Assembly: GCF_000407185.1 (NCBI RefSeq)
Contig: NZ_KE136481.1
Coordinates: 203,136-267,135, forward strand
Direction of reading: 5' to 3'
Source of the DNA: Enterococcus malodoratus ATCC 43197
GTDB taxonomy: Bacteria > Bacillota > Bacilli > Lactobacillales > Enterococcaceae
Length of the DNA: 64,000 bases
The first letter of the stretch is position 1. The number at the start of each line of letters is the position of its first letter. Below are positions 6,516 through 16,597 of this stretch, one piece after another. The translations under genes were made by a program, and so were the position numbers. The notes under the pieces were generated by a model. The model was not told where the DNA came from. It did not search any database and worked only from the letters and a program-made list of their open reading frames with translations.

Positions 6516-8745
6516 AGACAAAACGTGCAATCAATTGCAGGAGTTGTTGCGACAATGTCGAAATATCTGAAATATCAACAAAATTATTTTCGCCATATAG
6601 TGTCCGGAGCTGTTCTTTATCTTCGCCGATAGCACAAGCAATAAACAGAATTCCCTTCCGTTCATAGTCAGCTAAAACCGCTTGGATATCTTGTCTGGCT
6701 TTTTCACCCGAATAATCAGGCAAAGCTTTCGGTTGGCCGTCACTAATAGAGAGTAAAACTTTAGTATCGGCAGCCTGTTGACTAAGCTTTTCTGCCAATA
6801 GTCGTAGTGGCACACCGTCACGATTATTCTGTCGAGGTTTCATGGTCGCAATCTTTGCTGCCATAAAGTCATAACCATCATCGAACTCTTTGTAGGAGTA
6901 AATCGACGTTTTTTCCCGCTGACTAAGATCGGCCGAATCGCCATACAGCATCAATGGAATATTGGTCTTTTCGGCAAATAAACTTAACGCAACTGCTGCT
7001 AACTTGGCATTTTGAATTCGATCATCACGCAGCATCGATCCTGATTCATCGACGCGCACGGCTAGAGCCAATGAAGGTTGTTCATTTGGCGGATTTTTCT
7101 TGTCGAAATTCCGCAAATCGCCGTATGCGACATGACTTGGATTGAATCGTGAGCCGTAATACTTGCCGCCAGCATAGTCATTGCTGACTTCTTTGTTCAA
7201 TAGATCATTGATTACACGACTTAAGCTTTCTACTTCCGGCGAAACCATTTTGGTCAATTCCTGGCCGTTTTTGATCGCGGCTTCATTGATCGTTGGACGA
7301 TGAAGAATCGTTCCTTCTTTCGCGTGGATCGTTTCTTTCAAACTCTCACGAATTTCACGGTTGAGCTCTTTTCGTTTAGTCTTATCTATCTCAGTAAGTT
7401 CATCAAGCGACATCGCCGAACCAATCTTATCTTCTTCATCAACTGACGCTGATTGACTTTGAGCATCGGCATCACTTCGTTCCGCCTCATCAGAGATACT
7501 TGCCGCTTCTGGTTGTTTTGTTTTCTCAGGTGTAGCTTCTTCTGTCTCGATCGTTTCTGGTGCTGTTGAGGAACCAGCATCTTGCGCTTCACTTTTCAGA
7601 GTGGCTTCTTCGGACTCTTCCGTAATATTCCGCAGATCTGCTTCGTCCTGACTGATTCTTCTTCCTTGCCGCAACTTTTGTTGATTCTTTACTTGTTGCA
7701 GTGCGGTTAATAACTTACTTTGTTCCAAGGCATCTTGTAATATTTTTAATTCTGTTTCGTCGGTGGTCAATTTATAGAGTACTTTTGGAAAGATACTTTC
7801 TAAAGGATCTTGGCCTTGTTTCAAACTGTTGACCCAGAAAAAATACGAGCGCATGCCAGCGACTCCTTTGATTGCGTTAGCTTTGGCTGTTTCATCTAGT
7901 AAGCGAATAATTTCCGCCATGATCTCTAGATACTCTCGATCCGTAAAATTAGTCTTAGCGATCGCACGTTCGATCATAACCTCAATCGAAGGCAAGTCCA
8001 TTTTTTCGGCATGCTGTACGCGGTCACGCAAGGATTCGTTTAACGGACGGTTTCCCTGATAATTACGATTAGTCGTAATGACAACAATACAATCCGGATG
8101 TCTCCGAATGATCCCAGTAGGAATATTCAATAAGCCGTTTGGTTCCAACGCGGAGTTTAAAGCAACTAGGACAGAAGCATCGCGAATCACTGTTGGTTCT
8201 TGAATTTCAAGCAAATAGCCTTTTTGCATCGCGCGAACGATTTCTGAGGGATAAAATTTATAGTCCACACTGGCAGCTTTTTCATCGCTATCCAATCGTT
8301 CGATCAGCTTGCTTAATCGTTCTTTTGCCTGATTGGCATCAATTTGAAAATGGGTTTCGATCACTGACAAAACGTCCTGTAAAGAGTCCGTTTGATAAAT
8401 AGCCTCCAGTAATTCTTGATCTTCGTTATCATCACTCGAAACAACAGGCAGTAGCGCGCCAAAAACATCTGTCTTATCCATATCCGCAAAACAAGTCACT
8501 TTTGTATACGGCAGCTGTAAATCAGCCGAAAGTGCTCGAGCAAGTTGTGTCTTTCCTGATCCGGCATCTCCCTCCAGCAAAATATTCATAATCTTCATTT
8601 CAGGATCAAGCCAATTATTTTTGATCTCCGCTGCGATTCTTATTTCTTCCTGACTCGTTTTATGACTGGACGGTTTTTGCCAAATCATTTGTTCTTCTAA
8701 CTTGGTAAACTTTCGTTCCTCTGTTAGGACAAAAGTCTTATCCAT
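6514..8745 (-). CDS. AAA+ ATPase fused to a C-terminal VWA (MIDAS) domain
   Basis: A 743-residue protein. Residues about 30-330 form an AAA+ module of the MoxR/CobS kind: Walker A LLEGDAGSGKTQ near 59-66, an Asp-containing stretch near the Walker B position, sensor-like VVITTNRNY, and an arginine-rich ESLRDRV. Residues about 365-465 are a low-complexity Glu/Ala/Ser linker. Residues about 560-743 form a von Willebrand A domain with an intact MIDAS: DESGSM at about 566-571, then RDGVPL and ISDGQP. The order AAA+ - acidic linker - VWA resembles a fusion of the cobaltochelatase subunits CobS and CobT, but no cobalamin genes are nearby. A role as an ATP-driven chaperone or insertase is inferred. 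Start 8745 follows GAGGTG. It is second after the DUF6530 gene. Confidence 0.85.
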   Translation of the reverse strand: MDKTFVLTEERKFTKLEEQMIWQKPSSHKTSQEEIRIAAEIKNNWLDPEMKIMNILLEGDAGSGKTQLARALSADLQLPYTKVTCFADMDKTDVFGALLPVVSSDDNEDQELLEAIYQTDSLQDVLSVIETHFQIDANQAKERLSKLIERLDSDEKAASVDYKFYPSEIVRAMQKGYLLEIQEPTVIRDASVLVALNSALEPNGLLNIPTGIIRRHPDCIVVITTNRNYQGNRPLNESLRDRVQHAEKMDLPSIEVMIERAIAKTNFTDREYLEIMAEIIRLLDETAKANAIKGVAGMRSYFFWVNSLKQGQDPLESIFPKVLYKLTTDETELKILQDALEQSKLLTALQQVKNQQKLRQGRRISQDEADLRNITEESEEATLKSEAQDAGSSTAPETIETEEATPEKTKQPEAASISDEAERSDADAQSQSASVDEEDKIGSAMSLDELTEIDKTKRKELNREIRESLKETIHAKEGTILHRPTINEAAIKNGQELTKMVSPEVESLSRVINDLLNKEVSNDYAGGKYYGSRFNPSHVAYGDLRNFDKKNPPNEQPSLALAVRVDESGSMLRDDRIQNAKLAAVALSLFAEKTNIPLMLYGDSADLSQREKTSIYSYKEFDDGYDFMAAKIATMKPRQNNRDGVPLRLLAEKLSQQAADTKVLLSISDGQPKALPDYSGEKARQDIQAVLADYERKGILFIACAIGEDKEQLRTLYGENNFVDISDISTLSQQLLQLIARFV

Positions 8746-8770
8746 GTAACTCACCTCGCAATCGAAATTT

Positions 8771-9250
8771 TTAATAGCCTAGTTCGTCTAATAGACGTTT
8801 TAATGTGCGGTACCGTTGTGCGATCAAGTCGCCGTCTTTATTCATCGTATCATTAAATAAAACGATATCTTCATCGATCTTAGGATTTTCCGTATCTACT
8901 TGGACCTCCATCCTGCCTCCCTGCAGTCCAATTATTTCAACTTTAGGATTTTCAGGATCGTAAAATTTTTCATAGCGATAGGCATCTTGCAAGTAAATAC
9001 TGGATTGTGCGACTAAAATCGCTAAATCCAAAATACGTGTTATCGGTAATTCTTCTGATTGGCGTGACCATTTTTCACCTGTATGACGCCAAACCTTCCC
9101 TGAAATGTCGACACGTCCGCGATCGTTCCATTGAGCTAATCCTAAAGTCAGACCTTTGGCATCACTTTCCCAAGCATGATGTCCATCAACTTTATCGTAA
9201 TCTTCTACTAAAAAGACCGGTTTATGTTTTAAATTTGTTGGGATCTTCAT
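8771..9250 (-). CDS. DUF6530-like protein, partner of the AAA+/VWA ATPase
   Basis: A 159-residue soluble protein starting MKIPTNLKHKPVFLVEDYDKVDGHHAWESDA. It resembles the DUF6530 group; no catalytic motif was identified. Other visible blocks are LSLGLAQW-like TLGLAQWNDRGRVDISGKVWRHTG and the C-terminal RYRTLKRLLDELGY. The start was set at 9250 because GGAGG sits inside the longer frame and 7 bases ahead of this ATG. It lies 25 bases upstream of the AAA+/VWA gene and both share the promoter at about 9320. Function is inferred only from this pairing: it may be a client, adaptor or regulator of the ATPase. Confidence 0.65.
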   Translation of the reverse strand: MKIPTNLKHKPVFLVEDYDKVDGHHAWESDAKGLTLGLAQWNDRGRVDISGKVWRHTGEKWSRQSEELPITRILDLAILVAQSSIYLQDAYRYEKFYDPENPKVEIIGLQGGRMEVQVDTENPKIDEDIVLFNDTMNKDGDLIAQRYRTLKRLLDELGY

Positions 9251-9315
9251 TCTAATTCCTCCTAATTTCAAATAAAGCCGTCAAAAAATCGGCTTATTTT
9301 AAGTCTAATTATCCA

Positions 9316-9351
9316 ATTATACAGCATTCACTAATTTAGTAAATTACTAAA
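9316..9351 (-). promoter_or_regulatory. Promoter with overlapping palindromic operator (AAA+/VWA operon)
   Basis: On the leftward strand TTTACT (9338-9343) and TATAAT (9316-9321) are 16 bases apart. The odd palindrome 9335-9351, with 8-bp arms tttagtaa and ttactaaa around one base, covers the -35 element. This is the layout of a repressor operator. Confidence 0.5.
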
Positions 9352-9397
9352 CTACTAATGAAGTCAGAATACGCAATTCAGGCAATTTATGCAAACA

Positions 9398-9440
9398 AAA
9401 AACTCACTAAACGTCCTCAATAAGTCGTTAGTGAGTTTTT
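9398..9440 (-). terminator. Intrinsic terminator of degV
   Basis: A 13-bp stem, aaaaactcactaa (9398-9410) with ttagtgagttttt (9428-9440), directly after the degV stop; T-run on both strands. Confidence 0.85.
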
Positions 9441-9442
9441 GT

Positions 9443-10288
9443 TTATTTTGCGACACCAAGAGCAATGGCTTTGTCGCCTAAATGCGTACCGATAACGGGA
9501 CCAAATGTGCCGATATCAATCGTTGCATTGGGATATTTTTGACTTAATTTCTCATATTCTTGCTGAGCTAGTTCAGGGTTATTACCGTGAATGACAAAAA
9601 TCCTTAAGTCTTCTTGATTCTCTTGACGGCGTTCCTCGATAATCTCTTCTGTACGCTGCAGGGCTTTTTTTAGAGAACGGATCTTTTCTGCTAAAACAAT
9701 TTTGCCATCTTCAAAAGTTAAAATCGGTTTGATTTTTAGTAAGCCACCAATAATCGCAGCACTATTAGTCAGACGACCGCCACGAACCAGATTATCTAAA
9801 TCGTCAACGATTATATACGCATTCGTGGTATCGCGAATAGTATCAATTGCGGTTAATACTTCCTCCAATGAACGCTCTTGATCGCTCATTTCCAAAGCTT
9901 TCTCTACCATATAGCCCATCGGAACACTCGTGATCTTTGAATCATAAGGAACGATCTGCAAGCCATCGATATCATCCTTAATTGCAGTCAGTGTGCGAAC
10001 AAAGCCTGAAATACCTTCAGACAAATGGATACTGATAACAGTGTCATAGCCTTGCTCTTTAATCGAACGGTACAACTCATAAACTTCTCCAAGAACTGGT
10101 TGAGAAGTCTTGGGGAAATCTTTGCTGCTTTTTAACTTTTGATAGAACTCTTCATAACCAATATCCACGCCTTCTTCAAACGGTTGATCGTCAATAATGA
10201 CAGGGATTGGGATAATAAATAGATCTTTATGATTGCGCATGCGTTCATTCAGATAGGCGGTACTATCTGTCACGATCGCTAATTTCAT
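9443..10288 (-). CDS. DegV family fatty-acid-binding protein
   Basis: A 281-residue DegV-family protein, the usual length. The N-terminal signature KLAIVTDSTAYLNERM is followed by IIPIPVIIDDQPFEEGVDI. Later blocks are KTSQPVLGEVYELY, ISIHLSEGISGFVRT and the C-terminal FGPVIGTHLGDKAIALG. Members bind fatty acids and act as FakB subunits presenting them to the kinase FakA; which fatty acid this copy prefers cannot be told. It is monocistronic with a GAGGAAG ribosome binding site. Confidence 0.9.
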   Translation of the reverse strand: MKLAIVTDSTAYLNERMRNHKDLFIIPIPVIIDDQPFEEGVDIGYEEFYQKLKSSKDFPKTSQPVLGEVYELYRSIKEQGYDTVISIHLSEGISGFVRTLTAIKDDIDGLQIVPYDSKITSVPMGYMVEKALEMSDQERSLEEVLTAIDTIRDTTNAYIIVDDLDNLVRGGRLTNSAAIIGGLLKIKPILTFEDGKIVLAEKIRSLKKALQRTEEIIEERRQENQEDLRIFVIHGNNPELAQQEYEKLSQKYPNATIDIGTFGPVIGTHLGDKAIALGVAK

Positions 10289-10367
10289 ATTCGCTTCCTC
10301 GTTTCAATCAAAATTTACAATAATTATAATATAGCATACTCAAAGAATCATGGGAATCAAAATCCCG

Positions 10368-11552
10368 TTACTTCCCTAAAAAGCCTTGAGCAGACTGCGC
10401 ATTTTGGTTCGTATCAACGGCAAGCGCACTACCGGCATTATCCGTATCAATGTAGGACCATGAGCCATCAACCGGCAATGTTAAACGATCGATCCCTCCG
10501 ACAGCTTTGGCAAAATTGAGGAGATGTGATACCACATACGTATTCGGCATATCCGTTGAGAGATATCCCCAAATTTTACCGGCGGCATAAGGACCGCGCA
10601 ATAATACTAGAGGATTGATCAGCTGTCCAAAGACGGATTGCATAACTTGCTGTTGTCTGCGCACACGTCCAAAATCCCCTTCTTCGTCCATTCGAAAGCG
10701 GGCGTAGTTCAATAAGGTATGACCATTCATCCGCTGCGGACCTTTACTGATCGGTGCATCAATATAGGAACTCATATCCTTTTCCGCGTCAATTTGAACT
10801 CCGCGAGGAAATAAGGCATCCACTCCTTTTTCAAAGGTTTGGAAATCCACCATCGCGTAATAGCGGCAATCAATGCCAAAATTTTCTTTTAATGTTTGGC
10901 GAACAAGGTCAGCCCCACCATAGGCATAAGCCGCATTCAGCTTATTCTGTCCGACTCCGGGAATGTTGACATACATGTCCCGCATAAAGGAGACAAGCTT
11001 AGGTTTTCCAAAACCGTCGACTTGCAAAACCATCATTGAATCCGACCGACCGCTAATATTGTCTCGCGTGTCGCTGCCTAAGAGTAAAATATTTCGTTTG
11101 CCGTTTTCTGATTTCACGCCATTGAATTCCTGCGTCTCGATCTTTGGCATGGAAGAATCATGCTTTGCGGCAAAATTACCAATCCCAAAAGAAATCACAG
11201 AGTAGCCTAAAATCGCGATCAGAATCATGACTAAAGTTCTGCGCCAGCGTCGCTTTTTCTTTGGCTTTGGTTCATACGGGTTTTTTGGTTTTCGTTTAAA
11301 TGGATTTTTTATGCTTGGCAGTTTAAACCCAAATTGCTTTTTCTTTGGTTCTTGATAATGATCTTCATAGTAAAATTCCTCTTCTGGTTCACGAAAAGGT
11401 TCTTTCGGTTGCTCATAAACGGGGTCTTCATACCGGGCTTTTTCTGATGCGGCTTTTGGGTCTTTTTTCATCTCACGTCGAAAGCCCAAAGGTTTTTTCT
11501 CGTCCTTCTGACTCTCCTCGTGGATCTTTTTATATTTATCCATTCGGCTCAT
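10368..11552 (-). CDS. LytR-CpsA-Psr (LCP) family phosphotransferase
   Basis: A 394-residue single-pass membrane enzyme. It has a long, very basic and Pro-rich cytoplasmic N-terminus (about 1-105, KKEKKP/KPKNPYEPKPKKKRR-like). One membrane segment follows near 110-132 (LVMILIAILGYSVISFGIG), then an extracellular LCP domain. LCP landmarks are NILLLGSDTRD, RSDSMMVLQV, SFMRDMYVNIPG, KLNAAYAYGG and NYARFRMDEEGDFGRVRRQQQV. LCP enzymes attach wall teichoic acid or polysaccharide to peptidoglycan from undecaprenyl-phosphate precursors. The start was moved to 11552 behind GAGGTG. It lies 96 bases after pheA and may be the last gene of the aro transcript. No pbp5 neighbour is present, so the name psr is not used. 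Confidence 0.88.
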   Translation of the reverse strand: MSRMDKYKKIHEESQKDEKKPLGFRREMKKDPKAASEKARYEDPVYEQPKEPFREPEEEFYYEDHYQEPKKKQFGFKLPSIKNPFKRKPKNPYEPKPKKKRRWRRTLVMILIAILGYSVISFGIGNFAAKHDSSMPKIETQEFNGVKSENGKRNILLLGSDTRDNISGRSDSMMVLQVDGFGKPKLVSFMRDMYVNIPGVGQNKLNAAYAYGGADLVRQTLKENFGIDCRYYAMVDFQTFEKGVDALFPRGVQIDAEKDMSSYIDAPISKGPQRMNGHTLLNYARFRMDEEGDFGRVRRQQQVMQSVFGQLINPLVLLRGPYAAGKIWGYLSTDMPNTYVVSHLLNFAKAVGGIDRLTLPVDGSWSYIDTDNAGSALAVDTNQNAQSAQGFLGK

Positions 11553-11648
11553 AGTGCACCTCTTCATTTCATTACTATTATTAATAAAATAGCAAATCAT
11601 CTGCCCTTTGTCTTATTTTTACCAAAAAAAATTAGAAAACCTTAACTA

Positions 11649-12497
11649 CTAAGATTTTCTAACTTTTGGAATATAAGTTGGGTAATCACCAATTAATGTG
11701 ACAGAAAAATTTTGTTTTTCTAGTTGATGCAGCACCTTCTGAAGTTTCCCATCCTCAGGTGTTTCTAAATCAATGATAAAGAAATATTCCCCTAATTTGG
11801 TTTTTTGTGTGCGCGACTCAATTTTGGTTAAGTTGATTTTTTCTGCTGCAAAAATTGCCAAACATTGATACAGTGCCCCCGGATGATCTGCCGCTAGATC
11901 AAATAGCAGAGTCGCTTTGTTCTGCCCTTGAGGTAAATCGCCTTTCAGTGGTTTAGCGCCTAACACCCAGAAGCGGGTTTCATTTTCACCAATGGATTGA
12001 ATGTTTTCTTGTACAATACTTAAACCAAATTGTGTTGCGGCATCTCTAGATCCAATCGCCGCGTATTTCATAGCTGGGTTGTCAGCAACCTTTTGTGCCC
12101 CTTGTGCAGTAGATCCTGTTTGTTCAATATCAACAGTTGGAAAATGATTCATAATGAATACTTGGGATTGTGCCAGAGCTTGCGGATGGCTGCAGATCAA
12201 TGCTGTCTCCTCCCATGAATCAGCATGGGTAGGATGAACCATCAATTGCTGCTGAATTGGCAACACGATTTCCGCTTGAATCGTCGGTAATGTTTGAAAG
12301 ATCAAATCCAAGGTAGGTAATACCGAGCCCTCAATAGTATTTTCGATTGGGACGACACAATAATCCAAAGTACCTTTTCTTTGTTCTTCAAGCAAAGCCG
12401 TCAAAGAGTCATATGGAAGCAGCTCTTCCTCTGAAAAGAAATTTGCTGCCGCGCTATAAGTAAACGATCCTCTAGGTCCTAAATAGCCAACTTCCAT
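11649..12497 (-). CDS. pheA: Prephenate dehydratase
   Basis: A 282-residue enzyme converting prephenate to phenylpyruvate in the Phe branch. The catalytic domain begins VGYLGPRGSFTYSAA and contains VVPIENTIEGSVLPTLD and IGSRDAATQFGLSI; TRFWVLG closes the PDT domain. A C-terminal ACT domain (about 200-275) carries DHPGALYQCLAIFAAEKINLTKIESRTQK, where ESRP-type Phe feedback binding occurs in the family. There is no chorismate mutase domain; that activity is not encoded nearby as a separate gene either. Its start overlaps the aroK stop by one base. Confidence 0.95.
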   Translation of the reverse strand: MEVGYLGPRGSFTYSAAANFFSEEELLPYDSLTALLEEQRKGTLDYCVVPIENTIEGSVLPTLDLIFQTLPTIQAEIVLPIQQQLMVHPTHADSWEETALICSHPQALAQSQVFIMNHFPTVDIEQTGSTAQGAQKVADNPAMKYAAIGSRDAATQFGLSIVQENIQSIGENETRFWVLGAKPLKGDLPQGQNKATLLFDLAADHPGALYQCLAIFAAEKINLTKIESRTQKTKLGEYFFIIDLETPEDGKLQKVLHQLEKQNFSVTLIGDYPTYIPKVRKS

Positions 12498-13000
12498 TAG
12501 GACGCGACCTGTTGAATGATTTCATTAACGATCTCTTCAGGCAATTTTTCTGAGGTATCTACGGTGATTTTAGCTAACTTTTCATAAAGTTTTTCTCTCG
12601 AAAAGAACAATCTCTTCAAATCCCCATCGTCATTTTTAATCGCTAAAGGACGAACATTTACTTTATCTTCACGAATACGTTGAACCAAGATATTCGCGTC
12701 AGCCTTTAAATAAACAACCAATTTATCAGATAAAACTTTTTGGTTTTCTTTTTGTAAGATCACGCCTCCGCCAGTCGCGATAACTGATTCCTCATTTAGC
12801 GCTTCTTTTAAGAGGTTGGTCTCATGCTCTCTAAAAGACGGTTCTCCATGTTCTTCAAAATAATCGCTGATCGGCTGACCAATGCGCTCAACCAAGACAT
12901 CATCCATATCCACCACACGAGTATTCAGTGTAGCGGCAAGTTCTTTACTGATCGTTGTTTTTCCGGCTCCCATAAAGCCAATTAAGACGATTGATTCCAT
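12497..13000 (-). CDS. aroK: Shikimate kinase
   Basis: A 167-residue P-loop kinase phosphorylating shikimate at the 3-OH. Walker A GFMGAGKTTISKELA is at the N-terminus. Shikimate-binding residues lie in VVDMDDVLVERIG, EPSFREHE and ATGGGVILQ; the lid contains RPLAI. The start was set at 13000 behind AAGGAG, which lies inside the longer frame. It sits between aroA and pheA in the aro operon. Confidence 0.95.
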   Translation of the reverse strand: MESIVLIGFMGAGKTTISKELAATLNTRVVDMDDVLVERIGQPISDYFEEHGEPSFREHETNLLKEALNEESVIATGGGVILQKENQKVLSDKLVVYLKADANILVQRIREDKVNVRPLAIKNDDGDLKRLFFSREKLYEKLAKITVDTSEKLPEEIVNEIIQQVAS

Positions 13001-13052
13001 TAGACATTCTCCTTCTTCATTTAAGGTACTCATTTTCAGGCCAGTTATTATT

Positions 13053-14324
13053 CTAGATTAATGAACTCAAGTCAGTGAAAAAATCTGGGTAAGAAATATT
13101 AATCGCTTCAGGATGACTTAACTCCACTGCTTCTTCTGTCAATAGAGCGGCAACCTGCAGCATCATTCCGATACGATGATCGCCATGACTGTCGACGGCA
13201 CCGCCATGCAAAGGTGTTGGACCATGAATAATCATCCCGTCATCGGTGGTTTCGATGTTCGCACCCAGCTTGTTTAGTTCTTTTGCTGTTGCATCGATCC
13301 GATTTGTTTCTTTCACCTTTAATTCTTGTGCATCACGAATGATTGTTGTTCCTTCTGCTTGTGTTGCTGCCAAAGCAATAACTGGCAGTTCATCAATCAA
13401 GCGTGGAATGATCTCTCCGCCAATCTCGCTTGCCTTTAATGGCGCATTCTTAATCAATAAGTCAGCCGCTTGGTTCTGCTGGTCAAATCCGACTTGTTGA
13501 ATATCTGCTCCCATGTCCTGCAAAACATCTAAAATACCAGTACGTGTTGGATTTACACCGACATGCTTCAAATGGAGATCACTTTCTGGCAATAAGCTGG
13601 CTGCAACTAGATAAAAGGCTGCAGAGGAAATATCTCCTGGCACGGTCACTTCTTGGCCAACCAGCTTTTGTCCCCCCGATACAGTGATTGTTTTGTCATC
13701 AACTGAAATCTCTCCGCCGAATTGCTTGATCATTTCTTCTGTATGATTGCGTGATTTTTCTTTTTCAATAATAGTGGTCAAACCTTCAGCTTGTAATGCT
13801 GCAAAAAGAATCGCAGATTTTACTTGGGCGCTGGCGATCGGCATTTCATAAGAGATAGCTGATAAGCTGGTTCCTGTAACTTCGATTGGCGGAAACTCGC
13901 TTCCGTCTTTGCCTTGAAGGTTTCCTCCCATCGTTCGTAAGGGTCCCATGACTCTTTCCATTGGACGGCGGTTCAATGAAGCATCTCCGGCAATTTTTGA
14001 ATCGAAAGGCTGCCCTGCCAATATTCCTAAAACCAAACGCATTGTTGTTCCGGAATTTCCGGCATCTAAGATATCTTTGGGCGCCTTCAGATTATTGAAT
14101 CCTGCACCTTCAACAATTATATCTTCCCCATCATCTTCAATCTTTACTCCTAAGGCCTTAAAAACAGCAACACTGCTTAAACAATCCTCAGCTCTTAAAA
14201 AATTGTGAATAGTTGTTCTTCCATGACTGATCGCACCAAACATAATGCTGCGATGAGAAATTGATTTATCTGCTGGTACGGTCAATGCACCCTTTAGCCC
14301 TGTTTTTGTTTTCAATAGTTCCAT
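13053..14324 (-). CDS. aroA: EPSP synthase (3-phosphoshikimate 1-carboxyvinyltransferase)
   Basis: A 423-residue enzyme joining shikimate-3-phosphate and PEP. Landmarks are [15 protein letters not shown] near residue 10, [19 protein letters not shown] near 80, [15 protein letters not shown] near 115 and [14 protein letters not shown] near 385. Gly and Ala positions in the NSGTTMR loop look wild type. The start at 14324 follows AAGGAG and lies 4 bases after the tyrA stop, whose last codons hold the Shine-Dalgarno. Confidence 0.95.
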   Translation of the reverse strand: MELLKTKTGLKGALTVPADKSISHRSIMFGAISHGRTTIHNFLRAEDCLSSVAVFKALGVKIEDDGEDIIVEGAGFNNLKAPKDILDAGNSGTTMRLVLGILAGQPFDSKIAGDASLNRRPMERVMGPLRTMGGNLQGKDGSEFPPIEVTGTSLSAISYEMPIASAQVKSAILFAALQAEGLTTIIEKEKSRNHTEEMIKQFGGEISVDDKTITVSGGQKLVGQEVTVPGDISSAAFYLVAASLLPESDLHLKHVGVNPTRTGILDVLQDMGADIQQVGFDQQNQAADLLIKNAPLKASEIGGEIIPRLIDELPVIALAATQAEGTTIIRDAQELKVKETNRIDATAKELNKLGANIETTDDGMIIHGPTPLHGGAVDSHGDHRIGMMLQVAALLTEEAVELSHPEAINISYPDFFTDLSSLI

Positions 14325-14328
14325 TTGT

Positions 14329-15402
14329 TCAACTCCTTCTGCGACAACGAAAATCTGCTGCTTCAATTAGCAGTTGCCCTTTTTCCAAGTCTGCCTGATT
14401 TTTGAATGAAAGTTCGAAAACACCGAAAATATCTTCCCGCGTTTCTTGGATTTTCAAATTGATAATTGAGATATCAGCGTCACTCAAGATCGTCATAACC
14501 TTGGCGATCGCACCTGCGATATCTGGTATGTCGACGTAAAGATCATAGAATGCTGGAATAACTCCATGATCTTTTGCAGGTAAGTGATCGCGAGAGTGCT
14601 TTGCCTGACTGAAAAAATCATAGATGGCAGGTTGGTCTTCCTGCACTAGGCTTTCACGAACCTTGGACATTTCTTCCTGCCAACCTGTAATCAACTCTAG
14701 CAGGATAGTCCGATTGGTTAATAAAATATCCGTCCACATTTGCGGGTCTGATGAAGCAATCCGAGTAATATCACGGAACCCGCCGGCGGCCAATTGGCTC
14801 GCTCGCGGATGCTCCTCTGCCAACTTGTCACTCATTCTTACCAAACCTGAAGCCACGATGTGAGGCAAATGACTCAAAACACCTACGATTTCATCATGAG
14901 ATTCAGGTTCGATCACCACGAATTTTGCTCTCGTCGGCTCTAACAGTTCAATTAGAGGTTCCGCATCGGTTCCTTCTGGCGGTGTCAAAATGTAGTAAGC
15001 TTCTTCAAAAAGATTTGGATTACCTGCTTTGACACCAGATTTGTGCGATCCTGCCATCGGGTGACCGCCGATAAAGGTAAATGGCAATGTCTTTGCTAAT
15101 TTCATTACTTCATTCTTTGTGCTGCCTGTGTCAGTGACGATTACCGATTCTTTCAGCGGCAAACGCGCCAGCTCGTGCAAATAATGCAATGTGGATAGAA
15201 CGGGTACGGCTAAAATAATCACGTCCATCTCAGGTGCTCTTTCAATAGAAGCAATTTGATCAACTAGTCCAACTTCACTTGCAATTTCGCGGGTTTCTTC
15301 CGAATAATCCCAACCAAAAAGCTCGATTGTTGGATTTTTAATAGCCCGGCAAAGTGAAGCGCCAATTAAACCAAGTCCTAAGACGAACACTTTCTTTCTC
15401 AT
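14329..15402 (-). CDS. tyrA: Prephenate dehydrogenase with ACT domain
   Basis: A 357-residue NAD-dependent enzyme making 4-hydroxyphenylpyruvate for Tyr. The N-terminal Rossmann fold starts [17 protein letters not shown]. The [10 protein letters not shown] and [15 protein letters not shown] blocks carry catalytic and substrate residues, and [16 protein letters not shown] follows. A C-terminal ACT domain (about 290-350, [32 protein letters not shown]) suggests feedback control by Tyr. The stop codon region supplies the aroA ribosome binding site. Confidence 0.94.
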   Translation of the reverse strand: MRKKVFVLGLGLIGASLCRAIKNPTIELFGWDYSEETREIASEVGLVDQIASIERAPEMDVIILAVPVLSTLHYLHELARLPLKESVIVTDTGSTKNEVMKLAKTLPFTFIGGHPMAGSHKSGVKAGNPNLFEEAYYILTPPEGTDAEPLIELLEPTRAKFVVIEPESHDEIVGVLSHLPHIVASGLVRMSDKLAEEHPRASQLAAGGFRDITRIASSDPQMWTDILLTNRTILLELITGWQEEMSKVRESLVQEDQPAIYDFFSQAKHSRDHLPAKDHGVIPAFYDLYVDIPDIAGAIAKVMTILSDADISIINLKIQETREDIFGVFELSFKNQADLEKGQLLIEAADFRCRRRS

Positions 15403-15418
15403 AGACGTACCCTCTCTC

Positions 15419-16579
15419 TTAAAAGTTTTTGATAGCTTCTCGGTATTCTGCTACCGCTTGTTGCAATTCATCGATCGTATCGGATGAGAATTTTTCTAAA
15501 ATTTCTTCTGCCAATACTGTAGCAACGACATGTTCTGCTACGACTGAAGCGGCTGGTACCGCTGTGCTGTCTGAGCGTTCAACACTCGCTTTGTAAGGTT
15601 CTTTTGTATCAATATCGACACTCATTAGTGGTTTGTATAAAGTAGGGATCGGCTTCATAACACCCCGCACGATAATTTGTTCGCCGTTGGTCATTCCGCC
15701 TTCGAAACCACCAAGATGGTTACTAGTACGGCTGTACCCTTCATCCCAAACGATTTCATCCATAACCTTCGAGCCTGGTTGTCTGGCTGCTTCAAATCCG
15801 ATACCGAATTCGACACCCTTAAAAGCATTGATGCTCATCATGATTTGTGCAATTTTTCCGTCCAGCTTGCGATCCCATTGAACGTAGCTGCCTAATCCTG
15901 CCGGTACATTGTCTGTTCGGACTTCTACAACGCCGCCAATTGTATCCCCTGCTTTTTTAGTTTGATCGATCAATTCTTTGACTGACTCTTCGACTGTTTC
16001 GTCTACCATATTGACTTCTGATACGGTTGCCTTTATCTGAATCTCTTTGACACTCAGTTCCTCTGGCACAGTCGCCTCAATCCCGCCAAGGATTGCCACA
16101 TGACTGGCGATTTCGATATCGACGGCCGCCAAAATTTGTTTGGCGATGGCACCCACTGCTACCCGCATTGTGGTTTCGCGAGCAGAAGAACGCTCTAGAA
16201 CATTGCGTAAATCGCTATGATGGTATTTCATTCCGCCGACTAAATCAGCATGACCGGGACGCGGCTTTGAAACGCGGCGTAATTTTTCATCTTTTTCTGC
16301 TACGGCTTCGACTGACATGACCTTCTGCCAATTTTTCCAATCGCGGTTTTCTACAATCATCGTGATTGGAGAACCTAAAGTTTTGCCATGACGGATGCCA
16401 GAGGTGATCCGGACTTGATCCTTTTCGATCTTCATTCGTCCACCGCGGCCGTACCCGCCTTGTCTGCGAGATAATTCGTGATTGATTGCTTCAACGGAAA
16501 GTGTTAGCCCTGCTGGAACACCTTCAATGATCGTAGTTAATTCTGGTCCATGAGATTCTCCAGCTGTTAAGTAACGCAT
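15419..16579 (-). CDS. aroC: Chorismate synthase
   Basis: A 386-residue FMN-dependent enzyme converting EPSP to chorismate. The family signatures are all present: [19 protein letters not shown] at the N-terminus, [61 protein letters not shown], and [17 protein letters not shown]-type residues near 300. Length is normal. It belongs to the aro operon, 18 bases after aroB. Confidence 0.96.
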   Translation of the reverse strand: MRYLTAGESHGPELTTIIEGVPAGLTLSVEAINHELSRRQGGYGRGGRMKIEKDQVRITSGIRHGKTLGSPITMIVENRDWKNWQKVMSVEAVAEKDEKLRRVSKPRPGHADLVGGMKYHHSDLRNVLERSSARETTMRVAVGAIAKQILAAVDIEIASHVAILGGIEATVPEELSVKEIQIKATVSEVNMVDETVEESVKELIDQTKKAGDTIGGVVEVRTDNVPAGLGSYVQWDRKLDGKIAQIMMSINAFKGVEFGIGFEAARQPGSKVMDEIVWDEGYSRTSNHLGGFEGGMTNGEQIIVRGVMKPIPTLYKPLMSVDIDTKEPYKASVERSDSTAVPAASVVAEHVVATVLAEEILEKFSSDTIDELQQAVAEYREAIKNF

Positions 16580-16597
16580 AAACTACTTCCCTTCTAC

